From contig JAILBN010000052.1 in assembly GCA_024680915.1 (NCBI GenBank), positions 1 through 51,512 on the forward strand: DNA of 51,512 nucleotides. Reading direction: 5' to 3'. This document shows, one piece after another, positions 50,432-51,512 of the stretch (positions are counted from its first letter, which is position 1; each line of letters starts with the position of its first letter). This DNA comes from Treponemataceae bacterium. GTDB lineage: Bacteria > Spirochaetota > Spirochaetia > Treponematales > Treponemataceae. The notes beneath the pieces are model-generated. The model searched no databases, had not been told where the DNA came from, and saw only the letters and a list, made by a program, of their open reading frames with translations. The position numbers and the translations under genes are program-made.

Positions 50432-51512
50432 TTAGATGTTGAATTTTATCTTCTTTCCGCAGTCTTTGTAGTATTCTGCGCGAAGTTCTTTTACCTGCTC
50501 ATCTTTAAGGTAGTCCTCGAAGTTCATCATGCGGTCAATAATTCCGCCTGGAGTGATTTCGATTATCCTGTTTGCGATAGAAGTAATGAACTCATGGTCA
50601 TGGCTGTTAAATAGAATTACGCCGGGAAAGTCCACAAGACCTTCGTTAAGGCTTGTGATTGCCTCCAAATCAAGATGGTTCGTAGGCTCATCAAGAATGA
50701 CGACATTTGCACCAGAAAGCATGAGTTTGCTAAGCATACAGCGCACTTTCTCGCCACCAGAAAGAACCTTAACAGGTTTCAATGACTCATCGCCAGAAAA
50801 AAGCATACGGCCCAAGAATCCGCGTACATAAGCATCATCCTGATCTGGTGAATACTGCTTAAGCCACTCCGTAATGTTCATGTCGTTGTTGAAATACTTG
50901 GAGTTATCAATGCCCATGTATGTGTGCGTAACAGTCTGTCCCCAGTAAACCTCGCCTGAATCCTGCTTTAAGTTTCCTGTTATGATATCGAAGAAAGCAG
51001 ACTTTGACTTGTGCTCCAAGCCGACAAAAGCGATTTTATCTGTTCTGTTGACTGTAAGACTGAAATCCTTAAGAAGCTGAATGCCTTCTCTTGTGTAATT
51101 AAGCTTCTCTACTTTAAGGACATTGTTTCCAATCTCTCGGTTCGGCTTAAAGTTAACATACGGGAACTTTCTGCTTGTGACAGGCAGCTCCTCCAAGGCA
51201 AGCTTGTCGTATATCTTCTTGCGGCTCGTTGCCTGACGGCTTTTTGCTGCATTCGACGCAAACCGCAGGATGAATTCGCGAAGGTCTTTCATCTTTTCTT
51301 CGCGTTTTTTCTGCTGGTCTTTTGCCTGACGTTGCATTATCTGGCTCATCTGGTACCAGAAGTCGTAGTTTCCGCTGAAAAGACTGATTTTTCCATAGTC
51401 GATATCGCAGATAAACGTACAGACTGTATTCAAAAAGTGTCTGTCGTGGCTTACTACGATAACAGTATTCGGGAAATCAAGCAAAAAGTCTTCAAGCCAG
51501 TTTATTGATTCA
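50432..51512 (-). CDS. ABC-F family ATPase (YbiT/YkpA-like), 5' part missing
   Basis: The 360 residues present are the C-terminal two thirds; the frame stays open to the right edge (ESINWLEDFLLDFPNT). VIVVSHDRHFLN is the end of the first ATPase domain. The linker is basic and helical (RQAKDQQKKREEKMKDLREF). In the second ATPase the Walker A is unusual (VGLEHKSKSAFF, lacking the usual GxGKS/T), while the signature VLSGGEKVRCMLSKLML and Walker B NVVILDEPTNHLDLE are intact. YkpA/YbiT relatives also have an altered second Walker A. These cytoplasmic ribosome-associated proteins act on translating ribosomes; the specific role is unknown. Confidence 0.92.
   Translation of the reverse strand, partial: ESINWLEDFLLDFPNTVIVVSHDRHFLNTVCTFICDIDYGKISLFSGNYDFWYQMSQIMQRQAKDQQKKREEKMKDLREFILRFASNAAKSRQATSRKKIYDKLALEELPVTSRKFPYVNFKPNREIGNNVLKVEKLNYTREGIQLLKDFSLTVNRTDKIAFVGLEHKSKSAFFDIITGNLKQDSGEVYWGQTVTHTYMGIDNSKYFNNDMNITEWLKQYSPDQDDAYVRGFLGRMLFSGDESLKPVKVLSGGEKVRCMLSKLMLSGANVVILDEPTNHLDLEAITSLNEGLVDFPGVILFNSHDHEFITSIANRIIEITPGGIIDRMMNFEDYLKDEQVKELRAEYYKDCGKKIKFNI

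Overview
The window reads as chromosomal DNA from a pectin-using, host-associated Treponema-like spirochaete. This is an inference. It rests on a spirochaete-style HD-GYP N-terminus, a MAF-type flagellar glycosyltransferase, two differently built chemoreceptors with identical C-terminal FKV tails, a stand-alone TrpR-like protein, LplB/LplC-type sugar permeases, and solute-binding proteins whose signal sequences end in FAGGRKD with no lipobox cysteine. Both ends cut through genes, so the window may be a whole contig or an arbitrary slice.

Layout. 1-5.3 kb (minus): an HD-GYP-like ORF that runs in frame into tryptophanase-like sequence at the left edge, a hairpin/pseudoknot RNA element with a terminator, then the operon lepB - class B PBP - MAF glycosyltransferase. 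5.3-10.6 kb: cell-envelope genes (LysM-M23 peptidase, zinc ribbon, propeller plus degenerate deacetylase, DacA-type carboxypeptidase). 11-13 kb: dapA-asd (lysine/diaminopimelate) with structured leader and intergenic hairpins. 13.3-20.2 kb: a 6-TM chemoreceptor, a small secreted protein, MarC, valS and an HD hydrolase. 20.4-45.4 kb: a uronate/pectin island. 45.5-51.5 kb: tRNA-Leu, tatD, trpR-like, gap, a dCache chemoreceptor and a partial ABC-F ATPase.

The pectin island forms a nearly complete route. Two ABC importers (each two permeases plus a binding protein, no ATPase gene) would bring in oligosaccharides. Signal-less GH28, GH105 and GH112 enzymes would split galacturonans, unsaturated rhamnogalacturonyl ends and a galactosyl disaccharide inside the cell. 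UxaC, UxaB and UxaA convert galacturonate to KDG, KduI handles unsaturated uronate, and KdgK plus an Eda-VOC fusion give pyruvate and glyceraldehyde-3-phosphate, which GAPDH can use. KduD is not in the window. Two regulators sit inside the island: an AraC protein, and a 1039-residue protein joining a LacI-type sensor, kinase/receiver-like parts that look catalytically dead, and an AraC DNA-binding domain.

Regulatory structure is dense. Several genes appear to be transcribed leaderless, with a -10 box exactly 6 nt before ATG. Several others have a hairpin plus T-tract lying between promoter (or upstream gene) and start codon, which suggests attenuation or mRNA-stability control.
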